A DNA stretch of 64,000 nucleotides from Pimelobacter simplex. Lineage in GTDB: Bacteria; Actinomycetota; Actinomycetes; Propionibacteriales; Nocardioidaceae. This document shows, piece by piece, positions 1-15,906 of the stretch (position 1 is the first letter of the stretch; each line of letters opens with the position of its first letter). Below the pieces are notes generated by a model. The model was not told where the DNA came from and did no database searches. It saw nothing but the letters and a program-made list of their open reading frames with translations. The stretch covers positions 1-64,000 of the forward strand of contig NZ_FOUK01000002.1 in NCBI RefSeq assembly GCF_900114845.1, in the 5' to 3' direction. The position numbers were made by a program, and so were the translations under genes.

Positions 1-230
1 CGAGCACATCCTGGACCGAAAAACTTTCCACCACCACTAGATGCCTAGAGTGGTCATATCCGGTATTAATCACCGTTTCCGGTGGCTATCCCAGAGTCCA
101 GGGCAGATTACTCACGTGTTACTCACCCGTTCGCCGCTCGAGTACCCCCGAAAGGGCCTTTCCGCTCGACTTGCATGTGTTAAGCACGCCGCCAGCGTTC
201 GTCCTGAGCCAGGATCAAACTCTCCATAAG
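1..230 (-). rRNA. rrs: 16S ribosomal RNA, 5' end (partial)
   Basis: The minus strand reads the universal 16S start: AGAGTTTGATCCTGGCTCAG has its first base at 223, and the actinobacterial continuation GGACGAACGCTGGCGGCGTG follows. Taking that A as E. coli position 8 puts the mature 5' end near 230. Only about 230 nt are in the window; the rest of the rrn operon lies to the left. Confidence 0.97.
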
Positions 231-258
231 AAAATTCTAACCTGACAATCGACGGACA

Positions 259-278
259 CTGACAACAAACGTTGTCAG
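259..278 (-). promoter_or_regulatory. hairpin in the 16S leader
   Basis: A perfect 8-bp inverted repeat (CTGACAAC, loop AAAC, GTTGTCAG) lies between the leader box and the 16S start. It could be part of an RNase processing stalk. No U-tract follows on the transcribed strand, so it does not look like a terminator. Confidence 0.45.
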
Positions 279-353
279 AATCATCATTGTCACAAACACA
301 TCCATCATAAAGACAGACGCACACAAACGTCACAACAATCTATTTGCATGACA

Positions 354-371
354 CACTGTTGAGTTCTCAAA
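354..371 (-). promoter_or_regulatory. rrn leader conserved element (antitermination-like box)
   Basis: On the minus strand the leader carries TTTGAGAACTCAACAGTG, about 125 nt upstream of the mature 16S end. This resembles the sequence common in actinobacterial rRNA leaders that is usually described as a boxA/processing element. The match is from memory of such leaders, so its role is inferred. Confidence 0.6.
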
Positions 372-430
372 CATCACACGCACTCGCGCTCTCACCCTTG
401 CGGGGCCTGAGTCGCGGGGCAACCTGTGAA

Positions 431-459
431 ACCTTACCCGGTTCGTTTCCCCCCGTCAA
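431..459 (-). promoter_or_regulatory. rrn operon promoter
   Basis: The minus strand has TTGACG (459-454), a 17-bp spacer and TAAGGT (436-431). This is a near-consensus sigma-70 family promoter with the optimal spacing, predicting transcription from about 424 and a leader of about 195 nt. I see no second equally good promoter further upstream (460-620); TTGCAA and TAATGT occur there but 19 bp apart. Confidence 0.75.
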
Positions 460-625
460 CTCGGCCTGTTCGGCCTCGTATCGGGGTGGGGCGAACCCCG
501 GGTGCTGGGCACATGACGAAACTTCTTGTGGCTAGGTCGAGGACCTTGGCCCGAAGGTTTTCCGCCGCGTGCTCCGGCAAGAAGAACATTACCAACACAT
601 GGCGGCGCGGTTGCAAATCGGGGGG

Positions 626-644
626 CCCTCCGGCGTCCGGAGGG
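626..644 (-). terminator. hairpin downstream of the arginine operon
   Basis: A perfect 8-bp stem (CCCTCCGG, loop CGT, CCGGAGGG) lies 40-60 nt past the stop of the last minus-strand gene (683). No clear U-run follows, which is common for GC-rich actinobacterial terminators. It probably separates the arg transcript from the rrn promoter. The remainder of the 452-nt gap 231-682 shows no gene. Confidence 0.45.
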
Positions 645-682
645 GGCTCTCTGAGCGTGCGTGCAGGGGTTCCGGACCCTGC

Positions 683-1282
683 TCAGCCGGCCTCGGGACC
701 CTCCGCGCGGGGGTGGCGCCGATAGGGAGAGACGGTGGGATCGGCGTCGATCCAGAAGCGCCACGGGCGGTCGCTCGCACGGCGCAGTCCGGTGCGCGGT
801 CCGGTGCGGACGGCGGTCACGGGCACCGGGGTGTCGGGCAGCTCGAGCCGGATCGGACCGGTCGCGAGGTCGGTCCCGTCGTCGGCGAGCGAGAGCCCGA
901 GTGCCTGGCCCAGCCGGCCGGGGCCGCGGGCGAGGTCGCGATCGGTGGAGCGGGGACGGCGGGCACGGGCGACGTCGAGCCCGGCGACGACCTCGCCGGC
1001 GCGGAGGAGGACGGCGCCGGGGCCGTGCTCCTCCCCCACGGTGATGTTCGCGCAGATGTGGATGCCGTGGCTCAGGTAGCAGTAGAGCCGGCCGGCAGGG
1101 CCGAACATCGTGCCGTTGCGGCGGGTGGGGCCGCCGAAGGCGTGGGAGCCGGGATCGGTGGCGCCGGCGTAGGCCTCGACCTCCGTCAGCCGGACGGCGA
1201 CGTCGCCGTACCGCAAAACGGCGCCGAGCAGCCGGGGCGCCACCTCGAGGGGCGGCGCCGCCAGCTGCTCGGCGAGCGACAT
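683..1282 (-). CDS. DNA-3-methyladenine glycosylase (AAG/MPG family)
   Basis: 199 aa, base-excision repair enzyme that removes alkylated purines such as 3-methyladenine, acting on chromosomal DNA. The sequence shows the family signature region [15 protein letters not shown] and [12 protein letters not shown] followed by [12 protein letters not shown], the usual substrate-pocket segment in this fold; the Glu of VEAY aligns with the catalytic Glu. Length is normal for bacterial AAG homologues (about 190-210 aa). It begins 10 nt after the argH stop, so it is probably the last gene of the arginine operon; repair genes next to argH occur in other actinobacteria. A hairpin follows it. The identification is firm; its regulation with arginine genes is inferred from spacing only. 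Confidence 0.92.
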   Translation of the reverse strand: MSLAEQLAAPPLEVAPRLLGAVLRYGDVAVRLTEVEAYAGATDPGSHAFGGPTRRNGTMFGPAGRLYCYLSHGIHICANITVGEEHGPGAVLLRAGEVVAGLDVARARRPRSTDRDLARGPGRLGQALGLSLADDGTDLATGPIRLELPDTPVPVTAVRTGPRTGLRRASDRPWRFWIDADPTVSPYRRHPRAEGPEAG

Positions 1283-1292
1283 GGTCGGTCGA

Positions 1293-5154
<3,862 letters not shown>

Positions 5155-5155
5155 G

Positions 5156-6084
5156 TCAGGCCCGGGCCTTCTCGTGCAGCCAGGTCATGATCGCCTTCTG
5201 CGCGTGCCGGCGGTTCTCGGCCTCGTCCCAGACGACGCTCTGCGGGCCGTCGATGACCTCGGCGGCGATCTCGACCCCGCGGTACGCCGGGAGGCAGTGC
5301 ATCACGATGGCGTCCGGGTTGGCCGCCGCGACGAGGTCGGGCGTCACCGACCAGGGCCCGAAGACCGCGCGGCGGGTGGACGCCTCGTCCTCCTTGCCCA
5401 TCGAGATCCAGGTGTCGGTGATGACGACGTCGGCACCGGCGACCGCCGCGAGCGGGTCGCCGACGGCACTGGCCGAGCCGCCGGTGGTGGCGCCGATCTC
5501 GCCGGCCCGGGCGAACATCTCGTCGGAGGGGACGTAGCCGTCGGGACCGCTGATCCGGATGTGCATGCCGGCGGTGGTGCCGGCCAGCAGCCACGAGTTG
5601 CCCATGTTGCAGGCACCGTCGCCGAGGAAGGCGGCGGTCAGGCCGGCGAGCTCGCCCTTGTGCTCGCGGATGGTGAGCAGGTCGGCGAGCAGCTGGCAGG
5701 GGTGGAAGTCGTCGGTGAGCGCGTTGATCACCGGGACGGACGAGTGGGCTGCCATGTCGTCGAGGTTGGCCTGGGCGTAGGTGCGCCAGACGATCTGCGC
5801 GGCCTGCCGGTCGAGCACCCGGGTCACGTCGGCGACGGACTCGCGCTTGCCGATGCCGGCCAGCGTGCCGTCGACGAGCATCGCGTGCCCACCGAGCTCG
5901 GCGATGCCGGCCGCGAACGAGGCCTGGGTGCGCAGGGTCGGCTTGTCGAAGATCATCGCCACCGTGCGGGGGCCGGCGAGCGGCTGGTGGTCGAAGGGCT
6001 CGGCCTTGAGCTTCGCGGCGAGGGCGAGGACCTCGGCCTGCTCGGCCGGGGTGAGGTCGTCGTCGCGGAGGAACGAGCGGGTGC

Positions 6085-6088
<4 letters not shown>
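5156..6088 (-). CDS. argF: ornithine carbamoyltransferase
   Basis: 310 aa. Transfers the carbamoyl group of carbamoyl phosphate to ornithine to form citrulline. Seen: [12 protein letters not shown] (carbamoyl-phosphate contact), the ornithine loop SMG in WISMGKEDE, and the C-terminal HCLPAYRG motif, all diagnostic of OTCases. The first carbamoyl-phosphate loop, normally STRTR, reads TLRTQ in [12 protein letters not shown]; the central Arg-Thr is kept but the Ser and the last Arg are replaced. Length is normal. The ATG at 6088 overlaps the argD stop by 4 nt. Operon context makes OTCase the clear call despite the altered loop. Confidence 0.94.
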
Positions 6089-7286
<1,198 letters not shown>

Positions 7287-7290
<4 letters not shown>

Positions 7291-8210
7291 TTCAGGGCCT
7301 CCCGGGCCTTGCGGGTCTTGGTGGTGACGCCGGGCAGCACCTGGGTGCCGACGCCCTCGTCGGTGAACAGCTCGAGCAGGACGGCGTGGGCCTGGCGGCC
7401 GTCGACGACCGTCGCCCGCTTCACGCCCTCGCGCACCGCCTGCAGGCAGGCGCTCATCTTGGGGATCATGCCGCTGGCCAGCGACGGGAGGATCTCCTCG
7501 AGCGCCTCGGGGCTGATCTCGCCGATGACCTCCTCGGGGTCCGGCCAGTCGAGGTAGAGCCCCTCGACGTCGGTGAGCACGAGGAGCTTCTCGGCACCGA
7601 GCGCGGCGGCCAGCGCGGCGGCGGCCGAGTCGGCGTTGACGTTGTGGACGACGCCGTCGGCGTCGGGCGCGACGCTGGAGACGACGGGGATCCGGCCGGC
7701 CTCGATCAGGTCGAGGACCGCCTCGGGCCGGACCTGGGCGACCTCGCCCACGAGGCCGAGGTCGACCTGCTCGCCGTCGACGACCGTGCCGGTCTGCTCG
7801 GCGGTGAAGAGGCCGGCGTCCTCGCCGGAGAGGCCGACGGCCAGCGGGCCGTGCTCGTTGATCAGGCCGACCAGCTCGCGCTGGACCTGGCCGACGAGCA
7901 CCATCCGGACGACGTCCATCGCCTCGGGGGTGGTGACCCGCAGGCCGCCGCGGAACTCGGACTCGATGCCGAGCCGGTCGAGCATCTGGGAGATCTGCGG
8001 CCCGCCGCCGTGGACGACGACCGGCCGGAAGCCGGCGAAGCGCAGGAAGGCGATGTCCTCGGCGAACGCCCGCTTGAGGGTGTCGTCGGTCATCGCGTTG
8101 CCGCCGTACTTGATGACGACGACCTTGCCGTGGTAGGCCTTGAGCCACGGCAGCGCGCCGGCGAGGGTCTCGGCCTTGAAGGGGTCGGGCTTGCCCGGGA
8201 TCTCGGTCAT
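7287..8210 (-). CDS. argB: acetylglutamate kinase
   Basis: 307 aa. Phosphorylates N-acetylglutamate, the committed and usually arginine-inhibited step in organisms with the acetyl cycle. Seen: [10 protein letters not shown] (ATP-binding Lys and Gly-rich turn, about residue 35), VVHGGGPQI (substrate loop) and [20 protein letters not shown] (nucleotide site). The N-terminal helix ([16 protein letters not shown]) is the extension associated with hexameric, arginine-sensitive enzymes, so feedback inhibition is likely. It starts at ATG 8210, overlapping the argJ stop by 4 nt. Confidence 0.96.
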
Positions 8211-9367
8211 GAGGAGTACGCGCTGTTCTCGTGGACGTAGGCATGGGTGAGGTCGTTGGTCCAGACCGTGGCCCGGGCGTCGCCGGCCTTGAGGTCGATG
8301 GTGACGGTGACCTTGCGGCCGGACAGGTCGACCAGGGAGGGGTCCTCGGCGGGCGTGCTGTTGCGGCAGACCCACACGTCGTTCATGGCGACGTCGAGGT
8401 CGGCCGGGTCGAACGCGGCCTGCGTCGTGCCGACGGAGGCGAGGACCCGGCCCCAGTTGGGGTCCTTGCCGAAGACGGCGGCCTTGAACAGGTTGCTCCG
8501 CGCGACGCTGCGGCCGACCTCGACCGCGTCGTCCTCGCTCGCGGCGTTGAGCGTGGTGATCGCGATCTCGTGGTCGGCGCCCTCGGCGTCGGCCAGGAGC
8601 TGGAGGGCGAGCGAGCGGCAGACCTCGGTGAGCGCGGCGGTGAAGTCGGCCAGGGACGGCGTCACGCCGGAGGCACCGCTGGCCATCAGGGTCACGGTGT
8701 CGTTGGTGGACTGGCAGCCGTCGGAGTCGAGCCGGTCGAACGAGACCCGGGTGGCGGCGCGCAGCGCGGCGTCGAGGTCGGCGGCCGGGACGACGGCGTC
8801 GGTCGTGATGACGACGAGCATGGTGGCGAGCGCGGGCGCGAGCATCCCGGCGCCCTTGGCCATGCCCCCGATCGACCAGCCGGCGCCGTCGGGGCCCTCG
8901 ATGACGACCTGCTTGGCGACCGTGTCGGTGGTCATGATCGCCTCGGCCGCATCGTTGCCGCCCTCGGCGGACAGCTGCGCGTGGAGCGTGCCGACGCCGT
9001 CGAGCAGCGTCTGCCGGTCGTTGACGAGGCCGATCAGCCCGGTGGAGCAGACCACGACGTCGCCGGCGGCGATGCCGACGAGCTCGCCGACCTTCTCGGC
9101 GACCTGGTGGGTGGTCTGGAAGCCCTCGGGGCCGGTGTAGCAGTTGGCGCCGCCGGAGTTGAGGACGACGGCGCGCACGACGCCGTCCTTGACGACCTGC
9201 TCGCTCCACAGCACGGGGTTGGCCTTGCAGCGGTTGCTGGTGAAGACCGAGGCGGAGTCGTAGGTGGGGCCCTGGTTGACGACGAGGGCGAAGTCCTTGT
9301 TGCCGCTGGCCTTGAGGCCGATGGCGGCTCCGGCCGCGACGAAGCCGGCGGGATGGGTGACGCTCAT
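8207..9367 (-). CDS. argJ: bifunctional glutamate N-acetyltransferase / ornithine acetyltransferase
   Basis: 386 aa. Recycles the acetyl group from N-acetylornithine to glutamate, closing the acetyl cycle; some members also use acetyl-CoA. The self-cleaving Ntn-hydrolase signature is present: KGAGMLAP at 171-178 and the nucleophile Thr182 in ALATMLVV, so the precursor should split between Ala181 and Thr182 into alpha and beta chains. TSNRCKANP and [11 protein letters not shown] form the oxyanion and substrate region. The C-terminus ([10 protein letters not shown]) has the family's terminal Ser residues. It starts 31 nt after the ACT-domain gene. Confidence 0.97.
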   Translation of the reverse strand: MSVTHPAGFVAAGAAIGLKASGNKDFALVVNQGPTYDSASVFTSNRCKANPVLWSEQVVKDGVVRAVVLNSGGANCYTGPEGFQTTHQVAEKVGELVGIAAGDVVVCSTGLIGLVNDRQTLLDGVGTLHAQLSAEGGNDAAEAIMTTDTVAKQVVIEGPDGAGWSIGGMAKGAGMLAPALATMLVVITTDAVVPAADLDAALRAATRVSFDRLDSDGCQSTNDTVTLMASGASGVTPSLADFTAALTEVCRSLALQLLADAEGADHEIAITTLNAASEDDAVEVGRSVARSNLFKAAVFGKDPNWGRVLASVGTTQAAFDPADLDVAMNDVWVCRNSTPAEDPSLVDLSGRKVTVTIDLKAGDARATVWTNDLTHAYVHENSAYSS

Positions 9368-9398
9368 GGTTCGGGGTGGTTCCTTCTCGGGCGAGGGG

Positions 9399-10960
<1,562 letters not shown>

Positions 10961-10969
10961 CTAGGGCCC

Positions 10970-11980
10970 ATGAACGACATCCTCCACTCCCCGGCGCCCC
11001 GCGGCGACCTCGCGGTCGACGCGACGGGCCTGGTCAAGACCTTCGGCGACTTCCGAGCCGTCGACCAGGTCGACCTCCAGGTCGCCCGTGGCGAGGTGTT
11101 CGGCGTGCTCGGGCCCAACGGCGCCGGCAAGACGACGACCCTGTCCATGCTCGCGACCCTGCTGCCCATCGACGGCGGCCGCGCCTCCATCTTCGGCGTC
11201 GACGTCGCCGAGCAGCCGCACCGGATCCGGCAGCTGCTGGGCGTCACCGGGCAGTACGCCTCGGTCGACGAGAACCTGACCGCCACCGAGAACCTCGTCC
11301 TCTTCGCCCGGCTGCTCGGCCACCGCCCGCCGGCCGCACGCACGATCGCGGCCGACCTGCTCGAGCGGTTCGGCCTCACCGAGGCCGCCACCCGGCAGAT
11401 CAAGAACTTCTCCGGAGGCATGCGCCGGCGCCTCGACCTCGCGGCCTCGCTCATCGCCCGGCCGCCGCTGATCTTCCTCGACGAGCCGACCACCGGCCTC
11501 GACCCGCGCACCCGCGGCCAGATGTGGGACACCATCCGCGAGCTGGTCGCCCAGGGCTCGACGATCCTGCTCACCACGCAGTACCTCGACGAGGCCGACC
11601 AGCTGGCCGACCGGATCGCCGTCATCGACGCCGGCCGCAAGGTCGCCGAGGGCACGCCGGAGCAGCTCAAGGCCGGGGTCGGCTCCTCGACCCTCCACCT
11701 GCGGCTCACCGACCGCACCCAGACCGCCGCGGCGGCCGCGGTCGTCGAGCGCGCGCTCGGCGAGGCGCCCGTGCTCACCCCCGAGGCCGGCGGGCTCAAC
11801 GTCGCGCTCACCAACGCCGACCGGGCCGGCGACGTGCTCATCGCTCTGCGCCAGGCCGAGCTGTCCATCACCACCGCGACCGTGCGCCAGCCGACGCTGG
11901 ACGAGGTCTTCCTGGCCCTCACCGGGCACCACAGCGACACCACCGACGAGACCACCGACGAGACCGAGGAGGTCGCCTGA
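10970..11980 (+). CDS. ABC transporter ATP-binding protein (DrrA-like)
   Basis: 336 aa. ATPase of a two-component ABC-2 exporter of the daunorubicin-resistance (DrrA) family. Seen: Walker A GPNGAGKTTT (about 48-57), Q-loop in VTGQYASVDENL, signature FSGGMRRRLDLA, Walker B LIFLDEPTTGLD, and the DrrA-type C-terminal domain ending in a Asp/Thr/Glu-rich tail. The permease gene starts within its stop codon (TGATG), so the two form an operon. The start is ATG 10970; the frame is open far upstream but that part is antisense to argC. The substrate is unknown; such pairs export lipids, antibiotics or drugs. It is divergent from argC across about 100 bp. Confidence 0.93.
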   Translation: MNDILHSPAPRGDLAVDATGLVKTFGDFRAVDQVDLQVARGEVFGVLGPNGAGKTTTLSMLATLLPIDGGRASIFGVDVAEQPHRIRQLLGVTGQYASVDENLTATENLVLFARLLGHRPPAARTIAADLLERFGLTEAATRQIKNFSGGMRRRLDLAASLIARPPLIFLDEPTTGLDPRTRGQMWDTIRELVAQGSTILLTTQYLDEADQLADRIAVIDAGRKVAEGTPEQLKAGVGSSTLHLRLTDRTQTAAAAAVVERALGEAPVLTPEAGGLNVALTNADRAGDVLIALRQAELSITTATVRQPTLDEVFLALTGHHSDTTDETTDETEEVA

Positions 11981-12822
11981 TGACCGCCGCCACCGAGAGC
12001 CGGCAGGCTCCCCTCGCCGCCCGCGCGGCCGTCGTACCGGACGAGCTGCCGAGCCGGCCGTCCCTGCGCGAGACCGTCGACCAGACCCTGGCCATGGCCT
12101 GGCGCGCGACGAAGAAGATGCGCCGCAACCCGGAGCAGTTCTTCGACGTCACCGTCCAGCCGCTGCTGTTCACGGCGATGTTCGCCTACATCTTCGGCGG
12201 CGCGATCTCGGGCAGCGTCAAGGACTACCTGCCGCTGATCATCCCCGGCATCCTTGCCCAGACCGCGCTCACCACCTGCATGGCGATGGGCACCCAGCTG
12301 CGCGAGGACATGGACAAGGGCGTCTTCGACCGCTTCCGGTCGCTGCCCATCGCCCGGATCGCTCCCCTGGCCGGGCCCGCGCTGGCCGACGTCATCCGCT
12401 ACATGATCGCCGCGACGCTGACGATCCTGGTCGGCATCGCGATGGGCTTCCGCCCCGGCGGCGGCTTCCTCGGCACGCTGGGCGGCTGGCTGCTGACCAT
12501 CGTCGCGGCCTGGTCGCTGGCCTGGATCTTCACCTGGCTGGGCACCGTCGCCCGCTCCGCGCAGGCCGTGCAGGGCATCTCGATGATGATCATGTTCCCG
12601 CTGACCTTCCTGTCCAACGCCTTCGTCCCGGCCGAGTCGCTGCCGGGCTGGCTCGAGGCGTTCGTGAAGGTCAACCCGGTCTCGCACGTGGTCACCGCGT
12701 GCCGCGACCTGATCAACGAGGGCCAGGTCACCGCCGAGGTCGGCTGGGCGCTGCTCGGCTGCGCCGCGGTGGTCGCGATCTTCGCGCCGCTGGCCGTGCG
12801 GTCGTACTCGCGGAAGCTCTGA
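11980..12822 (+). CDS. ABC-2 type transporter permease (DrrB-like)
   Basis: 280 aa integral membrane permease paired with the preceding ATPase. An N-terminal cytoplasmic region of about 70 residues is followed by about six hydrophobic segments (for example LLFTAMFAYIFGGAI, MIAATLTILVGIAMGF, GGWLLTIVAAWSLAWIF, LLGCAAVVAIFAPLAV). The ABC-2 signature region around FPLTFLSNAFVPAESLPGWL, with a preceding cytoplasmic loop, is the hallmark of the DrrB family. The ATG shares one base with the DrrA-like stop. It ends 3 nt before the convergent regulator gene with no room for a long terminator. Confidence 0.92.
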   Translation: MTAATESRQAPLAARAAVVPDELPSRPSLRETVDQTLAMAWRATKKMRRNPEQFFDVTVQPLLFTAMFAYIFGGAISGSVKDYLPLIIPGILAQTALTTCMAMGTQLREDMDKGVFDRFRSLPIARIAPLAGPALADVIRYMIAATLTILVGIAMGFRPGGGFLGTLGGWLLTIVAAWSLAWIFTWLGTVARSAQAVQGISMMIMFPLTFLSNAFVPAESLPGWLEAFVKVNPVSHVVTACRDLINEGQVTAEVGWALLGCAAVVAIFAPLAVRSYSRKL

Positions 12823-12825
12823 GCC

Positions 12826-15800
12826 CTACCTGAGCAGCCGGGCGACGACGTCGCGGGTCTCGTCCAGGAGGGCGTGCCCGCGGCGTCCGTCGTACTCGGC
12901 AGTGACGACGGCGAGCCGGCCCGGGTCGGCCTCCTCGCAGCGCGCGACGGCCCGGTCCCAGGAGAGGGACGGCACGAAGCGGGGGTACGACAGCCGGTCG
13001 GCCAGCACCAGCAGCCGGACCGCCTCGGCGACCGGCAGCGTGCGGTAGCGCAGCGCCCAGGTGCCGAGCGCGAAGACCATCAGCCCGACGATGGGGACGT
13101 CGACGAACTTGCGGTCCCGGTCGACCACGCGCGGCAGCGCACCGACGAGCCACCGGTAGAGATCGCGGCCGCGGTCCTCGCGACCGTGGAGGGCGTAGGC
13201 GAGGATCGCGACGGTGTTGCCGTAGATCCGCCAGGGGGCGATGTCGGCATCGGCGCCCATCCCGGGGAAGCGGACCGCGGCCATCGCCTCGGCGGCCTGC
13301 TCGACGATCCGGCAGCCCTCGTCGACCTCGCCTCGGGCGAAGGCGACCTCCGCCTGGGTGACCAGGAGCGTGCCGCGCGCGTTGTAGCCGCCGTTGGTGG
13401 CGACGTCGGTGTGCGCCAGTACGTCGTCGATCACCCGCTGCGCGCCGGCGGGGTCGCCGCGCTCGAGGCAGGCGACGGCCGAGACGGTCATCGCCTGGAG
13501 CGCGTCCTCCTGGGCGCCGAGCCGCAGCAGCACCGGGACGGCGGCCTGCGCGTGCGGCTCGGCCTCCCGCAGCCGCCCCACCTGGCTGTAGAGCCCGGCC
13601 AGCTGGGCGTGGAGGACGGCGCCGGTCCACGGGCCGCCGTCGTCGGCCCGGGCCCCGATCGCCAGCGCCTCCTCGGCGGCGGCGATCGCGGCCTCGGGCT
13701 CGCCGATGTTCTCGCGCTCGTGGCTGCGCCACTGGAGCGCGACGCTGCGCACCAGCGGGTCCGGGTCGTTGACGAGCGCGTCGGACGGCGAGAGCAGCGG
13801 GCTGTCCGCCGGCGCACTGGCACCGAGGACGACGGTGGTCATCGCGGCGACCCGCGGGCTCGTCGCGCCGGGACCGAGGGCGGCCAGCTCGGCGAGCAGG
13901 TCGTCGAGGACGTCGAGCTGGGCGATCCAGGAGTTCACCAGGGTCAGGCACAGCGCGGAGCGGGCCTGGTCGGCGCGCTCCGGCGCGGCCCGTTGCTCGG
14001 TGAGGACGCCGGCGACCGCCTCGCACAGCGTGATCACCCGGGCGTGCTCGCCGCGGATGCTCCAGAAGCCGCCCAGCGTCGCGAGGAGCGCGACGACCGC
14101 GTCGGCGTCCGGAGCGGCCAGGGCGCGGCGGAGCGCGTCGGCGAGGTTGTTCTCCTCGACGGCGATCGTGTCGACGGTGGCGACCTGGTCGCGGCTGAAC
14201 AGGCGCGCGCCGAGCCGGTCGGCGACGGCGACCGCCCAGTCGCGGTGGTCGCGCTGGGCCTCGGCCTCCTCCCCCGCGGCGACGAGCTGCATCCGGCCGA
14301 ACTCGCGGACCGTCTCGAGCATCCGGTAGCGCAGCGGCGCGCCGGCGCCCGCGTCGACGACGGTGAGCAGCGACTGGGCGACGAGCTCCTCGAGGCTGTC
14401 GAGCGCGCCGCTCCCGAGCATCGCCTCGGCGCCGTCGAGGGTGAACCCGTCCTGGAAGACCGAGAGCCGGCGCAGGGCGCGGCGGTCGCGGTCGGCGAGC
14501 AGGTTCCAGGACCAGTCGATGACGGCGAGCAGCGTCTGGTGCCGGTCGGGCGCGCTGCGGTCGCCGCCCCGCAGCAGCGCGAAGCGGTTCTCGAGACGGA
14601 CGGCGATGTCGTCGACCGACATCGCGCGGACCTTCACCGCAGCGAGCTCGATCGCGAGCGGCAGGCCGTCGAGGCGCTCGACGATCTCGGCGACGGACGC
14701 CTCCGGGAGCGCGACGCCGGGCCGGGCGGCCAGTGCGCGCTGCCGGAAGAGGTCGCCGGCGTCGTGCGCGCCGAGGCGGCTGAGCTCGAAGACGTGCTCG
14801 GCGGCGATCGCCAGCGGCGCGCGGGTCGTGGTGAGCACCCGCAGCGACGGCGTGACCGCGACGAGGAAGGCGACGAGGTCGGCGACCGCCTCGACGAGGT
14901 GCTCGCAGTTGTCGAGCACGAGGAGGGCGGGCGCCTGGTCGAGCTGCTGGGCGATCCGGGAGCGGACGTCGCGCACCTGGGCGGGCGTCATCACGGCCCG
15001 GCCGTGCACCGAGTCGCGGACGCCGAGCACCGAGCCGACCTCCGGGACGACGTCGGCCGGGTCGACGACGCCGACGAGCTCGACGACGTGGACCACCGGC
15101 TGCTCGGCCTCGGCCGCGACCAGCTGGGCCAGCCGGGTCTTGCCCAGGCCGCCGGGTCCGACGATCGAGACCACCCGGTGGGTCCGCACGAGCGTGCGCA
15201 GCCGGGCCAGGTCGTCGTCGCGGCCGACCAGGCTGCTGGCGTAGTGGCTCAGTCCGGAGCGCACCGGGCGGTCGCGCAGGAGCAGCTCGTGGTGGAGCGC
15301 CTGGAGCTCGGGGGCCGGGTCGACTCCGAGCCGGTCGGCGAGCGCCTCGCGGTGGGCCTCGTAGCGGGCGAGTGCGGCCGGGACGCCGCGCACCGCCGCC
15401 TCGCTGCGCAGCAGCGCCGCCAGGCAGGCGTCGTCGCGAGCGGTGCCGCCGGCCTGCAGGAGGAGCGGGAGCGCCTCGTCGTGGCGGCCCAGCGCGGAGA
15501 GGATCCGGCCGGCCAGCCCGGGCTCGCTCTCGAGGTGGGACAGGTGGGCGACGGCCTCGCTCCAGGCGCCGGCCGCGACGGCGCGGCGCGCGGCCTCGAC
15601 CGCGTGGTCGTGGGTCCAGACGTCGACGTCGCCGGTGGCGAGCGCCAGCCGGTAGCCGTGCCCGGCGCGCTCGACCGCACCGGGCGCGGTCGCCGAGCGG
15701 GCCCGGGAGACGACGACCTGGAGCGCCTTCGTCGGGTTGGCCGGCGGCTCGTCGCCCCAGATCTCCTCGATCAGGCGCTCCTCGCCCACCGCCTTGCCGC

Positions 15801-15906
15801 GGGCCTCGGCCAGCACGGCGAGGAGGACGCGGGTGCGCTCACCGGGGACGGCGGCGCCGTCCCAGGTGACCTCGTCGGCCAGCCGCAGCCGCGGCCCCGG
15901 CCTCAG
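12826..15906 (-). CDS. AfsR/SARP-like regulator: wHTH-BTAD-NB-ARC ATPase-TPR
   Basis: About 1026 aa. Order: winged helix with WDGAAVPGERTRVLL and LIEEIWGDEPP (about 1-90), bacterial transcriptional activator domain (about 95-215, ending ADRLGVDPAPELQALHHELL), NB-ARC-type ATPase with Walker A SIVGPGGLGKTRLAQ (about 250) and LLVLDNCEHLVEAVADLV (Walker B), then a long alpha-helical TPR-like C-terminus. This is the layout of AfsR-type activators of secondary or specialised metabolism. The start is uncertain: no ATG, GTG or TTG exists that keeps the first beta strand. The best candidate is CTG 15906, which overlaps the pheT stop as CTGA, the same 4-nt coupling used by its neighbours. Target genes are unknown; the convergent DrrAB exporter is one possibility. 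Confidence 0.85.
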   Translation of the reverse strand: MRPGPRLRLADEVTWDGAAVPGERTRVLLAVLAEARGKAVGEERLIEEIWGDEPPANPTKALQVVVSRARSATAPGAVERAGHGYRLALATGDVDVWTHDHAVEAARRAVAAGAWSEAVAHLSHLESEPGLAGRILSALGRHDEALPLLLQAGGTARDDACLAALLRSEAAVRGVPAALARYEAHREALADRLGVDPAPELQALHHELLLRDRPVRSGLSHYASSLVGRDDDLARLRTLVRTHRVVSIVGPGGLGKTRLAQLVAAEAEQPVVHVVELVGVVDPADVVPEVGSVLGVRDSVHGRAVMTPAQVRDVRSRIAQQLDQAPALLVLDNCEHLVEAVADLVAFLVAVTPSLRVLTTTRAPLAIAAEHVFELSRLGAHDAGDLFRQRALAARPGVALPEASVAEIVERLDGLPLAIELAAVKVRAMSVDDIAVRLENRFALLRGGDRSAPDRHQTLLAVIDWSWNLLADRDRRALRRLSVFQDGFTLDGAEAMLGSGALDSLEELVAQSLLTVVDAGAGAPLRYRMLETVREFGRMQLVAAGEEAEAQRDHRDWAVAVADRLGARLFSRDQVATVDTIAVEENNLADALRRALAAPDADAVVALLATLGGFWSIRGEHARVITLCEAVAGVLTEQRAAPERADQARSALCLTLVNSWIAQLDVLDDLLAELAALGPGATSPRVAAMTTVVLGASAPADSPLLSPSDALVNDPDPLVRSVALQWRSHERENIGEPEAAIAAAEEALAIGARADDGGPWTGAVLHAQLAGLYSQVGRLREAEPHAQAAVPVLLRLGAQEDALQAMTVSAVACLERGDPAGAQRVIDDVLAHTDVATNGGYNARGTLLVTQAEVAFARGEVDEGCRIVEQAAEAMAAVRFPGMGADADIAPWRIYGNTVAILAYALHGREDRGRDLYRWLVGALPRVVDRDRKFVDVPIVGLMVFALGTWALRYRTLPVAEAVRLLVLADRLSYPRFVPSLSWDRAVARCEEADPGRLAVVTAEYDGRRGHALLDETRDVVARLLR

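Noticed and set aside
460-620. second rrn promoter (TTGCAA and TAATGT)
   Set aside because: The spacer is 19 bp and the hexamers are weaker than the 431-459 promoter.
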